DNA of 64,000 nt from Planctomycetales bacterium ZRK34 (lineage in GTDB: Bacteria; Planctomycetota; Phycisphaerae; Phycisphaerales; Zrk34): NCBI GenBank assembly GCA_014873095.1, contig CP050848.1, positions 4,151,850-4,215,849 on the forward strand. The letters run 5' to 3'. The notes under the pieces are model-generated. The model was not told the DNA's origin, did no database searches, and worked only from the letters and a program-made list of their open reading frames with translations. Below, piece after piece: positions 1 through 8,607 of the stretch. Position numbers and translations under genes: made by a program. Every line of letters begins with the position of its first letter. Within the stretch, counting starts at the first letter, position 1.

Positions 1-1060
1 AGATACTGACGACCGCTGACCAATATTAGCCAATTTTGCCACCGCTTGCTCCATATCCAACAACATCGGGTCTGTATAGACATTCATTGTTAGGCGTGGA
101 TCGGTATGACGCATCAACTTCACGGCCAAACGGAAGTCAACCCATGGCCAGATGGGTTCCAAACGTCTTCCGTAAGCATTTACGATCCGCCTGCCCCCGC
201 TCTGTGTCGTAATCAATACCAACTCGCTTAATGTCCCTTTTGAACGTTCGCAAAGTCGGTGCGTATTTGAACATCCGTCCCACACGCTCTGAGTCAAAAG
301 CCTTCAATGCGTCCAACAGATCAGGCGATATCGGCAATGGATCAGACCGCCTAGACTTTGTTTCGCTCGCTTGTGGCGTCAGCCACCCGCCATCTAGGTC
401 AACACAAGACCACTCCAGACGTTCAATCTCACTCCACCTCAAACCCGTCCTCACAGCTACGCGGTAGAACAACTGCCGCTCTGTACATGGCGTTAGACTC
501 AACAGCTTGTCGACTTCATCCGGGGATAATGCCCGGCTCACTTCCCGTTTATCACACTGTTCAGAAACCGATTCCATCCCAAGCAACGGATTTGCAATCA
601 ACATCCTCCGACGAACGGCCCAATTTAATAACGCGTTAATTCGTAATAAGAAAACATTACGAGTCCTCGCAGACCGCCCGCTTTCCAGTAGATCAGCAAG
701 CCACACCTCAACCTTCCCATAATCAATATCCGCCAAACACCTCGCCCCTATACCGTCTGCAATTTTTTCAATTACCCTCACAGACTCATCGACATGAGCT
801 GGACTGTTACGCTTGCCAACCTGATATGCCCTATACGCCGCAATCACTTCACCGATCGGTTTATGGCTCGCTTTAGCCGATTCTACCTGCCTTCTATCAA
901 CCCACCCTTCACGTATTGCCATTGCCTCACGCTCATAACGACTCAAGGTCACATACGCTTCACCCTCTGTCGCACCACCCAAACGCGTCCACCACTTCCC
1001 ATCTGCATCCTTGAACCGCACCCACCATCCGTCTCTGTCTTTACGCTGAAAAGGCTTCAT
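1..1060 (-). pseudogene. Tyrosine recombinase (phage integrase), frameshifted, runs off the window edge
   Basis: This is a site-specific recombinase of the tyrosine family. Reading from 1060 leftwards, an N-terminal SAM-like core-binding region is followed by the catalytic domain: TGLRWSEIERL carries the first catalytic Arg, ETKSRRSDPLPI the beta-hairpin Lys, and CLRKTFGTHLA the second Arg box, where the usual His two residues before the Arg is replaced. The frame then meets a TGA at 137-139. Reading on in a shifted frame (about 136 to 1) restores an unmistakable C-terminus, VKLMRHTDPRLTMNVYTDP, with the last catalytic His and the nucleophilic Tyr. The gene is therefore whole in content but broken by a 1-2 base indel near 137-142, or by a sequencing error. 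Its start overlaps the stop of the HTH gene at 1057-1060, as in an integration module. The family call is firm; functionality is doubtful. Confidence 0.88.
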
Positions 1061-1296
1061 AGCTCACCTACTCTGCTAACTTGATCGTTTATCCAGCTAT
1101 CAACGACCGGCTTGAAGTACCTCACCTGGCCCCCAACCTTCAGCCGCCCAGGTATCCTCCCCTGCCTCGCCAACCGATCTACCGTTGATCTTGATACGCC
1201 CAACACCTGCGCCAACTCAACGACCCCGTAGAAACGTGACTCCACCGCTTGAACTACTGGCGCCGGCTGTACAGCTTGTTCCTGCTCGCGATGCAT
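1057..1296 (-). CDS. Excisionase-like helix-turn-helix DNA-binding protein
   Basis: The product is 79 aa, starting at the ATG complementary to 1294-1296. Residues 22-75 form a MerR/AlpA-type winged helix: YGVVELAQVLGVSRSTVDRL is the HTH, and GRIPGRLKVGGQVRYFKP with DSWI is the wing and final helix typical of excisionases and small phage regulators. Its stop overlaps the integrase start by four bases (ATGA on the minus strand), so the two form a xis-int style module. The open frame continues upstream without a stop, but that part lies antisense to the tape-measure fragment and is low-complexity, so I take the inner ATG. Its expected role is controlling recombination direction or integrase expression; this is inferred from family and position. 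Confidence 0.72.
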   Translation of the reverse strand: MHREQEQAVQPAPVVQAVESRFYGVVELAQVLGVSRSTVDRLARQGRIPGRLKVGGQVRYFKPVVDSWINDQVSRVGEL

Positions 1297-1846
1297 CCTC
1301 CGACGTTCTGACCTACTCAACCGCAACATCGATCGGCAGCGCGACGCCACGCTGGCGGCGCGTGAGCAGGAACGCCAGCAGCAGCGCAACCAGGCCAAGC
1401 AACAGCACGAGGCGACTCTCGCGCAGATCGGTTCGGAGGCCGACGCGAGTCTCAAAGCCATCGACACCGAGGCCGCGGCCAAGCGTAAGGCGACCGAGGA
1501 CGCGCTCAAGCAGGCGCGCGACGAGTTCCAGAAGGCCGTCGAAGAAGCGCGGCAGAAGCGCAAGGCCAAGGAGGCCGCAGGTCCCGACGGTCTCGAAGGT
1601 CCGGACAGCATTCTCGATAAGGCCCGGCGCGCGCTCGCGGGGCTTGGCGACATCGGCGACACGATCAAGGAGCAGGCCGACAAGATCGGCGTGCGCGGCA
1701 CGTTCAATGCGAGCCCCGCCAGCCTGCTCGGTCTGCAAACGACCGGCAAGACGCAGGAGCGCATTGCCAAGGCGGCCGAAGACACGGCGAAGAACACCAA
1801 GCGCATCGAGCAGGCGATCAACAACCACGCAATCGCCTTCGCATAG
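1253..1846 (+). pseudogene. Phage tail tape-measure protein, C-terminal fragment
   Basis: The forward frame ending at the TAG at 1844-1846 encodes a long, highly charged coiled coil rich in A, E, K, Q and R (REQERQQQRNQAKQQHEA), then a short globular end (RGTFNASPASLLGLQTT) and a tail with TAKNTKRIEQA. This pattern is typical of the last part of tailed-phage tape-measure proteins, where the GTFNA block precedes a T-x-x-NT-x-R/K coil. The frame is open from 1253 but has no ATG, and recognisable coding begins only around 1310, close to the 5' end of the oppositely oriented HTH gene. The thousand or so residues expected before it are missing, so this is a truncated remnant. The next gene is also phage-derived, which supports the reading. 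Confidence 0.7.
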
Positions 1847-1881
1847 CCCCCGGCCCCGGCCTCGGAAGTTGGGACAACGAC

Positions 1882-3132
1882 ATGGCAGTCACGGTTCAAG
1901 AGCGATACGGCCGACGGCTCAGCGATGAAAGCGCTGAACTGCTGTATCTCATCCGTGGCACCAGCGACGATGCGGTCGCTCGATCATCGCTGTCCGCCGC
2001 CGCGCCGGTGACGCACGACGGGCTGCCGATCTCGAACATCGAGGTCGAAGAACTCGAAGGCCTCGACGCCTACCTGGGCACCGTGCAGTATGCGCCGCCC
2101 GACTTCGAGCCGCCGGCCGAGCCGTCGTTTTCCTTCGACACCTCCGGCGGCACGCAGCACATCACGCAATCACTCGGGACGGTCGGCATGTATCCGGCTC
2201 CGGGTGGCAACGCGCCCAACTTCGGCGGCGCGATCGGCGTCACGCAGGACAGCGTCGAAGGCGTGGACATCACCATCCCCGTTTACACCTTCTCTGAGAC
2301 ACACTACCTATCCGCGGGCACCGTCACCAACGCCTACAAGGGCACGCTGTTCAACCTGACCGGCAAGGTCAATTCCGGCGGCTTCAAAGGCCTGGCTGCG
2401 GGTGAGTGCCTGTTCCTGGGCGCATCGGGATCGCAGCGCGGTGTCGGCGAGGACTGGGAGATCACCTTCCGCTTCGCGGGCAGCCCGAACAAGACGGGCC
2501 TGCACCGATCCGGCTCCAGCGCCCTGGCCGGCGTCCTGCACCATCTCGGCGTCCACCTCGGCAACAAGCTCGGCGGCTACGAACCGGCCGGCGGGTTCGA
2601 GGCCGTCACGCTGGCGCACCTGTGCGAACGGGCGTACCCGTTCCCCGCGACCGAATTGGCCGTGCCGCGCCCGCAGCTTGTCCGCGACTTGTCATCGTTC
2701 GTGCAGGAGAAGCGCCGCGAGGCGCACTGGAAGAACACCCTCGCCGGCGGCAAATACCCGCACCTGTGCGCCATGGGCGGCGAGCTGAAGGAGGCATGCG
2801 GCGACGGCCTTCGCCTCATCCACATCAACCGCCCGCTCGACGAATCGATCGCCTCGCTGAAAAAGCGGTCCGCCAGGTCCAACGATTGGCTGCGCATCAC
2901 CGATGAGCAGGCCGAGGCAGTCCAGCGGTGGTTGTGGGAGCGGAAGGCCGCGCTCCTCGAAGGCGTCGACCACCTGACCGTCGAGTTCGACGACCTGCTT
3001 TCCAACCCGGCCGAGCAGGTCGAACGGATCATCCAGTATCTGAATCTGACACCGAGCGAGGATCAGATTGCCCGTGCGATCGGTCATGTCGCTACTGCCC
3101 CATGCGACGCGGAGGCTGTGGCTGCTGCATGA
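1882..3132 (+). CDS. Chimeric protein: phage structural N-terminus fused to a sulfotransferase
   Basis: The 416-aa frame has two unrelated halves. Residues 1-207 resemble a phage virion or tail protein (acidic, many G/S/T, segments such as VYTFSETHYLSAGTVTNAY and GASGSQRGVGEDWEITFRF). From about residue 206 the protein becomes a PAPS-dependent sulfotransferase: LHRSGSSALAGVLHHLG is the 5'-phosphosulfate-binding P-loop normally found at the extreme N-terminus. NRPLDESIASLKKR and VEFDDLLSNPAEQVERIIQYL match the 3'-phosphate-binding region and the family's C-terminal helix. The join falls at GGCCTG (2497-2502), which suits both partners, so a microhomology deletion is likely. The stop overlaps the next start (ATGA at 3129-3132), placing it first in the glycan cassette. 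Whether the chimera folds or acts is unknown. Confidence 0.72.
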   Translation: MAVTVQERYGRRLSDESAELLYLIRGTSDDAVARSSLSAAAPVTHDGLPISNIEVEELEGLDAYLGTVQYAPPDFEPPAEPSFSFDTSGGTQHITQSLGTVGMYPAPGGNAPNFGGAIGVTQDSVEGVDITIPVYTFSETHYLSAGTVTNAYKGTLFNLTGKVNSGGFKGLAAGECLFLGASGSQRGVGEDWEITFRFAGSPNKTGLHRSGSSALAGVLHHLGVHLGNKLGGYEPAGGFEAVTLAHLCERAYPFPATELAVPRPQLVRDLSSFVQEKRREAHWKNTLAGGKYPHLCAMGGELKEACGDGLRLIHINRPLDESIASLKKRSARSNDWLRITDEQAEAVQRWLWERKAALLEGVDHLTVEFDDLLSNPAEQVERIIQYLNLTPSEDQIARAIGHVATAPCDAEAVAAA

Positions 3133-3854
3133 ATCGCTTCTTCGACCAATTCCCGGCCTTCTATGCCAGCCCGGTTTCGGCACACCCGAACCGACTGCAT
3201 CAGCGATACCGCGCCATCATCGAGCCGAATCGAGCCGCGCTGGCCGGCGCGAAGGTTCTGGACATCGGGGCCCACGACGGGCGTTGGTCGTTTGCGGCAC
3301 TGCATGCCGGTGCCGAGCACGTCACGATGATCGAGCCGCGACCGTCCGCCATGACAATGGCTCGAACGCGCTTCGCGGAGTATTCGGTGCCATGTAACCG
3401 CTTCACGATCATCCAGGAGGACGTATCACATCTCGCGGGCTGGATCGCTGGGCAACGATTCGACGTGGTTCTATTGCTTGGATTCCTCTACCACACTGGC
3501 GATCACTTGCGACTGATGGAGGCGATCAACGCATCTGACCCCTCAATCGTCGTGATAGACAGCGAGATCGTTGATGACGCCGAAGCTGTGATCCGCTACC
3601 GCGTGGAGCAGGATCAGGACGAACGATGCGCTTTTGCCTGCGGCCAGAGTGTCATCACCGGCACGCCCAGCGCGGGGATGATCGACATGATGCTGACGCA
3701 CTGCGGCTTTCGGGTCTTCAGATTCAACTGGTCGCGGCGATGCGATGACTGGCAGGCTGTAGGAGATTACCAACAGCACCTGCGGATGACGGTGACGGGT
3801 CGGCGGGAACGACATCAATTGGCGCAAACCTGCAATGGAGGAAGGCAAGCTTGA
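3129..3854 (+). CDS. SAM-dependent methyltransferase
   Basis: The product is 241 aa from the ATG that overlaps the upstream stop by four bases; an in-frame upstream extension from 2928 lies inside the sulfotransferase and is ignored. VLDIGAHDGRWSFAALHAG is motif I of class I Rossmann methyltransferases (D-I-G-A-x-D-G) and MIEPRP holds the acidic ribose-binding residue of motif II. FDVVLLLGFLYHTGDH is motif IV, and the family usually continues as here with GFRVFRF near the C-terminus. The closest type by appearance is the group that methylates sugars or small glycosides, with DUF1698-like features. It sits between a sulfotransferase and a pyruvyl transferase with overlapping ends, so it most likely decorates a surface glycan. 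The substrate cannot be told. Confidence 0.78.
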   Translation: MNRFFDQFPAFYASPVSAHPNRLHQRYRAIIEPNRAALAGAKVLDIGAHDGRWSFAALHAGAEHVTMIEPRPSAMTMARTRFAEYSVPCNRFTIIQEDVSHLAGWIAGQRFDVVLLLGFLYHTGDHLRLMEAINASDPSIVVIDSEIVDDAEAVIRYRVEQDQDERCAFACGQSVITGTPSAGMIDMMLTHCGFRVFRFNWSRRCDDWQAVGDYQQHLRMTVTGRRERHQLAQTCNGGRQA

Positions 3855-4798
3855 AGTATGCGCTGCTGACATACTCGACGACCAACCTCGGCGACGACAT
3901 CCAGTCGCTGGCCGCCGCTCAGTTCCTGCCCCGTGTGGACACCCTGCTCGACCGCGATCACCTCGACGAGTACGGCGCTGGCATTCCCACGGCTTTGATC
4001 TGCAACGGCTGGTGGGCGCATCGCCCCACGACTTGGCCGCCGCCGCCGGAAGTTCGGCCGTTTCTGATCTCGATGCACATCCGTCAGCACGGTCCGTCGC
4101 TAGAACGGTTCACATCGCCAGACCTGCGCCGGTTCTACGAACGCCACGGTCCTGTGGGATGCCGGGATGAGTACACACTCCAGCGGCTACAGAGCGCCGG
4201 CGTGCCGGCGTATTTTTCTGGCTGCCTGACGTTGACGTTCCCCCGATACGACGGCCCGCGGAGCAATCGCATCGTCTTCGCCGACCCATTCGGCCCCGGC
4301 GACTTCTCGCGCACCTGCGCCCACGTCGGGGATCAATGGTGGCGCTCCGTGCCCGAAGTCATCCGCCGCGACGCGATCATCGTTACCCATCATGTGGAAA
4401 CGTCGTGCTCCAAACACCAGCGCCTCGCTCGCGCCAGGGCGCTGTTGGACACCTACCGCCAGGCCCGGCTTGTCATCACCAATCGCCTTCACGCGGCGCT
4501 GCCCTGCGTGGCGATGGGGACACCCGTCGTGCTGATCGAGCCGCGATACGAGCCGTCGCGTCTCAGCGGCCTCGATCACCTGTTCAGTATGCACAATCGC
4601 GCCGACGCCGTCGCCGGCCGATGGGACATTGATTGGTGCGACCCGCGTACACGATCCGTCGACATCGAGCCGCTGCGTCGCGATCTCATCGAACGCTGCA
4701 CGAGATACGTCAACACGTTCACGGAGGAACACGCGACATGCTCCACGTCGCCGCAGCCACAGACCGCAGCTACTGGCTCCACCTGCCCACGCTGCTGA
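3851..4798 (+). CDS. Polysaccharide pyruvyl transferase family protein
   Basis: This 315-aa protein begins at a TTG whose GGAGG-like ribosome site lies at 3837-3842, overlapping the methyltransferase stop. The family hallmarks are the N-terminal STTNLGDDIQSLAAAQFL (nucleotide-like fold, G-D/N-x-x-Q), the middle GPVGCRDEYTLQRLQSAGV, where the conserved R-D/E marks the donor site, and LVITNRLHAALPCVAMGTPV, the N/D-R-x-H motif that is nearly invariant. Members ketalise sugars with pyruvate from PEP, or act as glycan-modifying enzymes of that fold. The last 20 residues are low-complexity and overlap the next gene by 61 bp, so the true C-terminus is probably degraded or simply unstructured. Operon position points to surface or capsule glycan modification. 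Confidence 0.85.
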   Translation: MKYALLTYSTTNLGDDIQSLAAAQFLPRVDTLLDRDHLDEYGAGIPTALICNGWWAHRPTTWPPPPEVRPFLISMHIRQHGPSLERFTSPDLRRFYERHGPVGCRDEYTLQRLQSAGVPAYFSGCLTLTFPRYDGPRSNRIVFADPFGPGDFSRTCAHVGDQWWRSVPEVIRRDAIIVTHHVETSCSKHQRLARARALLDTYRQARLVITNRLHAALPCVAMGTPVVLIEPRYEPSRLSGLDHLFSMHNRADAVAGRWDIDWCDPRTRSVDIEPLRRDLIERCTRYVNTFTEEHATCSTSPQPQTAATGSTCPRC

Positions 4799-6219
4799 AC
4801 TCGATCGTCGCCCATACCCGCCAGCCGGTCACGGCGCACGTCCTGGTCCGCGATGTCCCCGAGGCGGCCGAATGGGCACGGCGCAATTCCAGGGGTGCGC
4901 TGCGCATCAATGTGATCGACACTACGGGATTCATGGACGGTGTGCGTCTGTACCTCGGTCGCCATATCACCCGCGCGACGATGGATCGTCTGATGCTGCC
5001 CGATCTGCTGCCGACGGTGGACCGTGCGGTCTACCTCGACATCGATACGCTCGTGCTGACCGATCTAAACGACCTCTATCGACGCGACGCCGGTCCAACC
5101 GGCCTGCTCGCCCGGCCGTCCGAACACCCGGGGTTCACCACCGTCAGCCGGGCGCTGCAATCCTGGCGGCACGACAACCTCGATCGCATCCTGCCACTGA
5201 TCGACCCCGACTGGCCCGGCTTCAACGCTGGCGTCATGCTGATGGACCTCGCGCGCCTGCGCGAATGTGGCTTCGTGGAACAGACAACGCGCTGGGTGCG
5301 CGACTTCGGCGTCAACGATCAGGTCGCCTGTGCCATCTACGCCCGGGGCGAGTTTGCCCACCTCGATCCCACGTGGAACGTCTTTGTCGGTAAAGACCAC
5401 GAACGCACCACGCCTTGGAACATTCTCCACTGGGCCGGCGTGAAGAAGCCGTGGTCGCCGGATGTGGCGCTGCACGAACTGTGGCGGCAGTACGGCCTCG
5501 GCCCGATCGCGCAGCCCACGATTTTACGAACGCCTGTTCCGGGAGTGTCGCTCGTCACGGCATGTATGAACCGCCATGATCACCTGCGCCAGACGCTGCC
5601 GACCTGGCTCAACAAAGGCTTCGCCGAGGTCGTCGTTCTCGACTGGTCAAGCATGCCGCCGGTGCGCGACATCGTGGAAGACCATCAGGACGGCACAATC
5701 GTGTACGTCGAACTCGTCGAGCCACAGGGGTACTTCCACCAGGCCAAGAGTAAGAACCTGAAGATGCGGCTGGCGCGTAACCCGCTGATCTGCATGATGG
5801 ATAGCGACGTGCAGATTCTGGCGGATGACTTTCTCGCACGACATCCGATGGGTGATCGCATGTTCTACGCCCAAGGTGGCGCGAACCTCGGCGGCAGCGG
5901 GCTGTTCTGGCGCTCCGACTGGGATTGCTTCGGCGGGTGCAACGAAGGCATGGTCGGATGGGGCCATGAGGATTCGGACCTGCACCACCGGATGGAAGAT
6001 GCTGGCTGGCGCTGGAATAAGCTGCTCACCGACACCGTGCGCCACATCGACCACGACCACGACGACCGCACGCGCAACTTTGCTGCCGAGCACCGCGATC
6101 GCCATCAGACATTGAGGACCAACAAGCTGATCGCCCAGCAGTCGTGCCAATGGCACCAAGAACGATTCAACGTCCGCATTCATCGCCCTGGCCAGATACC
6201 AGACGAGCGCATCGTATAA
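4738..6219 (+). CDS. Two-domain glycosyltransferase (GT8-like plus galactosyltransferase-C-like)
   Basis: I start this 493-aa protein at ATG 4738, 11 bases after a GGAGG (4722-4726), rather than at an earlier in-frame ATG. Residues about 1-250 are a GT8-type retaining transferase: VYLDIDTLVLTDLNDLY contains the metal-binding DxD, FNAGVMLMDLARLRE is the conserved acceptor-side block, and ILHWAGVKKPW is the H-x-x-G-x-K-P-W motif. Residues about 265-490 are a GT2/GT7C-like inverting domain: VSLVTACMNRHDHLRQTLP, CMMDSDVQI with a DSD metal site, and GWGHEDSDLHHRMEDAGWR, equivalent to the W-G-x-E-D-x-D-L motif of galactosyltransferases. The fusion suggests two successive sugar additions. It closes the glycan cassette. 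Confidence 0.86.
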   Translation: MLHVAAATDRSYWLHLPTLLNSIVAHTRQPVTAHVLVRDVPEAAEWARRNSRGALRINVIDTTGFMDGVRLYLGRHITRATMDRLMLPDLLPTVDRAVYLDIDTLVLTDLNDLYRRDAGPTGLLARPSEHPGFTTVSRALQSWRHDNLDRILPLIDPDWPGFNAGVMLMDLARLRECGFVEQTTRWVRDFGVNDQVACAIYARGEFAHLDPTWNVFVGKDHERTTPWNILHWAGVKKPWSPDVALHELWRQYGLGPIAQPTILRTPVPGVSLVTACMNRHDHLRQTLPTWLNKGFAEVVVLDWSSMPPVRDIVEDHQDGTIVYVELVEPQGYFHQAKSKNLKMRLARNPLICMMDSDVQILADDFLARHPMGDRMFYAQGGANLGGSGLFWRSDWDCFGGCNEGMVGWGHEDSDLHHRMEDAGWRWNKLLTDTVRHIDHDHDDRTRNFAAEHRDRHQTLRTNKLIAQQSCQWHQERFNVRIHRPGQIPDERIV

Positions 6220-6352
6220 GCGAAGCTACAGCCGGCGCTTGTTTCCGCTGATCCGACGCGCACTGCGTTTGGCTCATTCCGGCGTGTTGCTCAACCTGGC
6301 GGATTACGGTTAAGCTTCAGTCGCATGACCTCGTTGCACTGGGGTATTCGCC

Positions 6353-8155
6353 ATGAGCTACCGTTCCGAGCCGGCCGCAACAACCATATCAAAGCTCAAT
6401 AGCCAGTACTTCTTGCCTGCGATCCAGCGCGAGTATGTCTGGAAGTCAGAGCAGATTGTTCAACTCTTTGATTCCATCATGCGGCGATACCCGATCGGGT
6501 CGTTCTTGTTTTGGGAACTCGACTCTGAGAATCGCGACAAGTGGGAAGCGTACAAGTTCCTGGAACACGGCAAACAGGGTGGAAGCCACAATGAAGCCGC
6601 GACGACGGACGGCGTTCGCAACCTTACTCTCATCCTCGATGGTCAGCAGCGACTGACATCGCTGTTGATCGGCCTCCGCGGCTTCTACACGATCAAGAAG
6701 AAATACAAGCGTTGGGATGATCCGTCGGCGTGGGTCAAGCAGCGCCTGCATATTGATCTGCTCAAGGACCCGGTTGATCCCGATGAAGACGGGATGGATG
6801 TCGAGGCTGGCCTCTATTACCACTTTGCCTTCTTGTCCGATCCCAAACAGGCGGACGATAATCGGTATTGGTTCCGAGTCGGCCAAATCCTTGATGTGGA
6901 GGGTGAAGATAAGCTCGAAGATTTCATCGACGAAGAGGAAGAGCGTCTGCCCGAGACGGTGACCAAGGCCAACATCAAGACGTTCCGACGAAATCTTCGG
7001 CGGCTTTATGAGGCCATCTTCAAGGATGAGGTCATCGCCTTCTACACTGAACGTGACCAGAACTACGACCGCGTCCTGGACATCTTCGTGCGCGCCAACG
7101 AGGGCGGCACCAAACTGAGCAAGTCTGACCTGCTCTTGTCCATGGTCACGTCCAAATGGGGGGAGATGAATGCTCGCGAGGAGATATATGGGTTCGTGGA
7201 TCGGTTGAACGAAGAGCTGACCCGCCGCAACAGCTTTGACAAGGATTTCATCATGAAATCCTGCTTGGTGCTCAGCGACTTACCCATCGCCTATCGCGTC
7301 CAGAACTTCAACAATCGGAATCTCGGAAAGATTCAACAGTCTTGGCCCAACATCAAGTCGGCGATCGAACGTGGCGTGGACCTCGCCAACAGCTTCGGGA
7401 TTGACCGTGACAACCTGACCAGTGCCAATGCGCTGATCCCCATGATTTACTACCTACATCAGCGACCCGGCCTGACACTGCGCGGAACCACAGGTTTCGA
7501 GGTACGCAATGCCGGGAACTGTCGGCGATGGTTGATCGCTTCGCTGCTCAATCAGGTATTCGGCGGTGCATCTGACAACATCCTGCGTGACATGCGGACC
7601 GAGCTTCAATCGCACGCCGAGCGCGACTCGGACTTTCCCGGGCCCGAATTGAATCGTGTGATTGCGAAGGCTGGGCGAACCGCATCCTTTGACGACTATG
7701 CCATCGAGAATGTGCTTGACCTCACATACGGACGCCAACTTACCTTCCTCGCGCTGACCTTGCTATACGATGAGAACGGCTGGGGCACGATTCCGCACCA
7801 GATGGACCACCTGTTCCCGCGTGCGATGTTCCGTGACAAGGCGTTGGAGGGCATCGGAATCGATACGGCAACGCGGTGGAAATGGCAGAGGCTGAGCAAC
7901 CGGTTGGCCAACTTGGCATTGCTGATGTCGTCGGAGAACCAAGGTAAGTCGGACCAGCCGTTTCATGAATGGCTGGCGACGCGCGACACCAGCTTTCTGC
8001 AGCGTCACTTGATCCCGCAGGAACCACGCCTGTGGCGGATTGAGAACTTCCCGGAATTCATTGAGGCCCGCGAGGAACTCATCAAGGTGCGTCTAAGGAC
8101 CATCGCCGGAACACCCGCAATAGAACCCGAGCCGGAACCAGAGTTGGCCGATTGA
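6353..8155 (+). CDS. DUF262 and HNH-like (DUF1524) domain protein, candidate type IV restriction enzyme
   Basis: This is a 600-aa protein. The N-terminal DUF262 (GmrS-like, ParB/Srx fold) shows FLPAIQREYVWKSEQIVQLF and the signature LILDGQQRLTSLLIGL, where DGQQR binds nucleotide and is needed for NTP-driven cleavage in studied relatives. The C-terminal region (about 480-560) reads HQMDHLFPRAMF and then NRLANLALLMSSENQGK, the H...N...N/K arrangement of DUF1524 HNH nucleases. GmrSD, SspE and similar proteins with this pair of domains attack modified or phage DNA. It stands alone, with no Ssp, BREX or methylase neighbour visible in the window, in an accessory stretch next to prophage remains. 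A standalone anti-phage nuclease is the best guess. The domain call is strong; the role is inferred. Confidence 0.82.
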   Translation: MSYRSEPAATTISKLNSQYFLPAIQREYVWKSEQIVQLFDSIMRRYPIGSFLFWELDSENRDKWEAYKFLEHGKQGGSHNEAATTDGVRNLTLILDGQQRLTSLLIGLRGFYTIKKKYKRWDDPSAWVKQRLHIDLLKDPVDPDEDGMDVEAGLYYHFAFLSDPKQADDNRYWFRVGQILDVEGEDKLEDFIDEEEERLPETVTKANIKTFRRNLRRLYEAIFKDEVIAFYTERDQNYDRVLDIFVRANEGGTKLSKSDLLLSMVTSKWGEMNAREEIYGFVDRLNEELTRRNSFDKDFIMKSCLVLSDLPIAYRVQNFNNRNLGKIQQSWPNIKSAIERGVDLANSFGIDRDNLTSANALIPMIYYLHQRPGLTLRGTTGFEVRNAGNCRRWLIASLLNQVFGGASDNILRDMRTELQSHAERDSDFPGPELNRVIAKAGRTASFDDYAIENVLDLTYGRQLTFLALTLLYDENGWGTIPHQMDHLFPRAMFRDKALEGIGIDTATRWKWQRLSNRLANLALLMSSENQGKSDQPFHEWLATRDTSFLQRHLIPQEPRLWRIENFPEFIEAREELIKVRLRTIAGTPAIEPEPEPELAD

Positions 8156-8174
8156 GGCCAGATCAGATCCCCGT

Positions 8175-8290
8175 TTAAGCTCCGTGGCCGTCGACATTGA
8201 GCAGCCGCGTCTTCATTCGAAAGTAAGTCGACCGCGAACATCCTGTCGAGGTCACGAAGCGGCGCACCCGCTCCCGTTCGGAGCTGATCG
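8175..8290 (-). pseudogene. Possible C-terminal fragment of a helix-turn-helix protein
   Basis: On the minus strand, the last 35 or so codons before a stop at about 8175 read as plausible protein (RRFVTSTGCSRSTYFRMK, then a short basic tail). The TG-x-S-R-x-T-Y-F-R pattern looks like the recognition helix of small HTH proteins. Upstream in this frame (above about 8290) the sequence is just the antisense of the kinase fragment. If real, it is the surviving 3' end of a gene cut at the same breakpoint as the kinase. The evidence is only motif-like, so treat it as tentative. Confidence 0.25.
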
Positions 8291-8607
8291 ACGAGTCATT
8301 TGCCGTCGACCCGCAAACCTTCACCGCGGGCGAAATGCGCCTGATCGCTCGACCAGTCGATGGCGAGCGGATCGAAGTCGTCGTGACGGACAATGGCATG
8401 GGTCTATCGGCCGAGGAACTTGACGAGGTCAGGCGATTCGAGCCCGGCGGTACATCGAAGAAGACGCACGGCACGGGCTTCGGCTTGCCGATCGCCAAGC
8501 GGAAGATCGAGGACCACGGGGGCTCGCTGGCCATCGACAGCGAAGAGGACAAAGGCACGACTGTGACGATCACCTTGCCGGTGGAGGCCGGAGGAGGCGG
8601 TGAATGA
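8227..8607 (+). pseudogene. Histidine kinase, C-terminal ATPase (HATPase_c) fragment
   Basis: The frame is open from 8227. Recognisable homology starts near 8320, with an ATG at 8335. VVVTDNGMGLSAEEL is the N/G1 box of GHKL ATPases (D-x-G-x-G), THGTGFGLPIAKRKIEDHGG is the G2 box (G-T-G-x-G-L) with the following helix, and GTTVTITLP is the closing strand. The N-box that supplies Asn/Mg contacts, the dimerisation/phosphoacceptor His domain and any sensor are all missing, so the protein cannot be a working kinase alone. Its stop overlaps the response regulator start (ATGA at 8604-8607), showing that the pair was once a normal kinase-regulator operon. Confidence 0.8.
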
